Shown here piece after piece: positions 7,160 to 7,494 of a stretch of 7,494 bases of DNA. Origin of the DNA: Nitrospira sp. Its GTDB lineage: Bacteria > Nitrospirota > Nitrospiria > Nitrospirales > Nitrospiraceae. The position numbers and the translations under genes are program-made. Within the stretch, counting starts at the first letter, position 1. Each line of letters opens with the position of its first letter. Location of the stretch: positions 14,019-21,512 of the forward strand of contig JABMDH010000078.1 in the NCBI GenBank assembly GCA_015904075.1, given 5' to 3'. The notes beneath the pieces are model-generated. The model was not told where the DNA came from, made no database searches, and saw only the letters and a program-made list of their open reading frames with translations.

Positions 7160-7494
7160 CCCTTCCACGGCTGGTTCTTCTGTTCGCCCGCATGACTCAC
7201 GAGCATTTCTGTCGCAATTGCCGATCCGCTGATGCGACAGGCCTTTGTCGGCGGGCTCGACCATCGGTTCTTCGACGTACTGCACGAGCATGCTTCAGGA
7301 CCTCTAGCATCCATACGCCGCTCTCGTGCCGCTACGATTTCGAGGCGAACCGCCATGAATTATGCGGGTTAGCCCCCTCCTCCGTTCCAATTTCATGAGA
7401 GTTGGTCCTCTCGGACTCTTTATCTATTCCAGGCCACGCTACAAGATTCACGGCCACCAGGTCGTTCAATACGTTGTTGGATAGGGTTGCGCAG
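7160..7494. other. 335-nt region downstream of sucD without a supportable gene
   Basis: No frame on either strand gives a recognisable protein with a convincing start. On the + strand a 68-codon frame from 7192 is Arg/Cys/Ser-rich and looks random. A start-poor frame covering roughly 7190-7360 reads more like protein (it includes DPLMRQAFVGG) but stops after about 58 codons. On the - strand, a frame from the ATG ending at 7356 runs into antisense of sucD, which is typical of a shadow frame. Visible structure is limited to a hairpin (7209-7240), a repeated pair of short motifs (7173-7206 and 7266-7291) and a 5-bp GAGAG/CTCTC stem near 7397-7412. It could be a decayed gene or element, or an untranslated trailer. 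Confidence 0.5.
7209..7240. repeat. Perfect 8-bp inverted repeat (hairpin) downstream of sucD
   Basis: CTGTCGCA (7209-7216) and TGCGACAG (7233-7240) are exact reverse complements with a 16-nt loop, about 50 nt after the sucD stop. The right arm is followed by GCCTTTG rather than a T-run, so it is a weak candidate terminator at best. It may instead stabilise the 3' end of the message. Confidence 0.45.

Noticed and set aside
7192..7398. 68-codon + strand frame after sucD as a small protein gene
   Set aside because: No ribosome-binding site and random-looking Arg/Cys/Ser-rich composition, with the hairpin at 7209-7240 inside it.

Overview
The window carries a same-strand (+) cluster of tricarboxylic-acid-cycle genes: the 3' nine-tenths of a monomeric NADP-dependent isocitrate dehydrogenase (icd), a fumarate reductase/succinate dehydrogenase iron-sulfur subunit (frdB), a flavoprotein subunit (frdA), and both subunits of succinyl-CoA synthetase (sucC, sucD). 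These steps connect isocitrate/2-oxoglutarate and succinyl-CoA/succinate/fumarate. The order icd-frdB-frdA-sucC-sucD, without a membrane anchor gene beside frdBA and without 2-oxoglutarate dehydrogenase genes, is what I would expect from a bacterium that can run the cycle reductively. Together with the moderately high G+C and the protein character it suggests Nitrospirota, probably Nitrospira or a relative. The taxonomy is an inference; no marker gene is present.

Layout: 2-2050 icd (5' end outside the window); 2051-2123 a spacer almost filled by an imperfect hairpin; 2124-2837 frdB; 2838-3350 an unusual segment of gene fragments; 3351-4931 frdA; 4932-5034 a spacer with a second, different imperfect hairpin; 5035-6213 sucC; 6214-6286 a spacer with a 12-bp perfect palindrome and the sucD ribosome-binding site; 6287-7159 sucD; 7160-7494 no gene that I can support.

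The most notable feature is a tandem, diverged duplication across the frdB/frdA boundary. Unit A (2712-3158) and unit B (3166-3633) each contain the last 41 codons of frdB, the frdB-frdA spacer and the first ~94 codons of frdA. They differ at about 10% of aligned coding bases and by a 21-nt length difference in the spacer. Both outer genes stay intact, while a dead frdA 5' fragment and a dead frdB 3' fragment lie back to back between them. The differences look like those of two functional alleles (many synonymous, no indels, open frames), so the units probably diverged before they were joined. That points to recombination between related strains, or to a chimeric assembly of two strains. This must be settled before any biology is built on it.

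The two reductase subunits also depart from the classic enteric enzymes. FrdB has two complete CxxCxxCxxxC motifs in place of the usual [4Fe-4S]+[3Fe-4S] pair. FrdA has Asn where the flavin-linking His normally sits, an ~85-residue N-terminal extension and a short C-terminus. Together these suggest a non-quinone or otherwise unusual fumarate reductase. I found no tRNA, rRNA, CRISPR array or intact mobile element.
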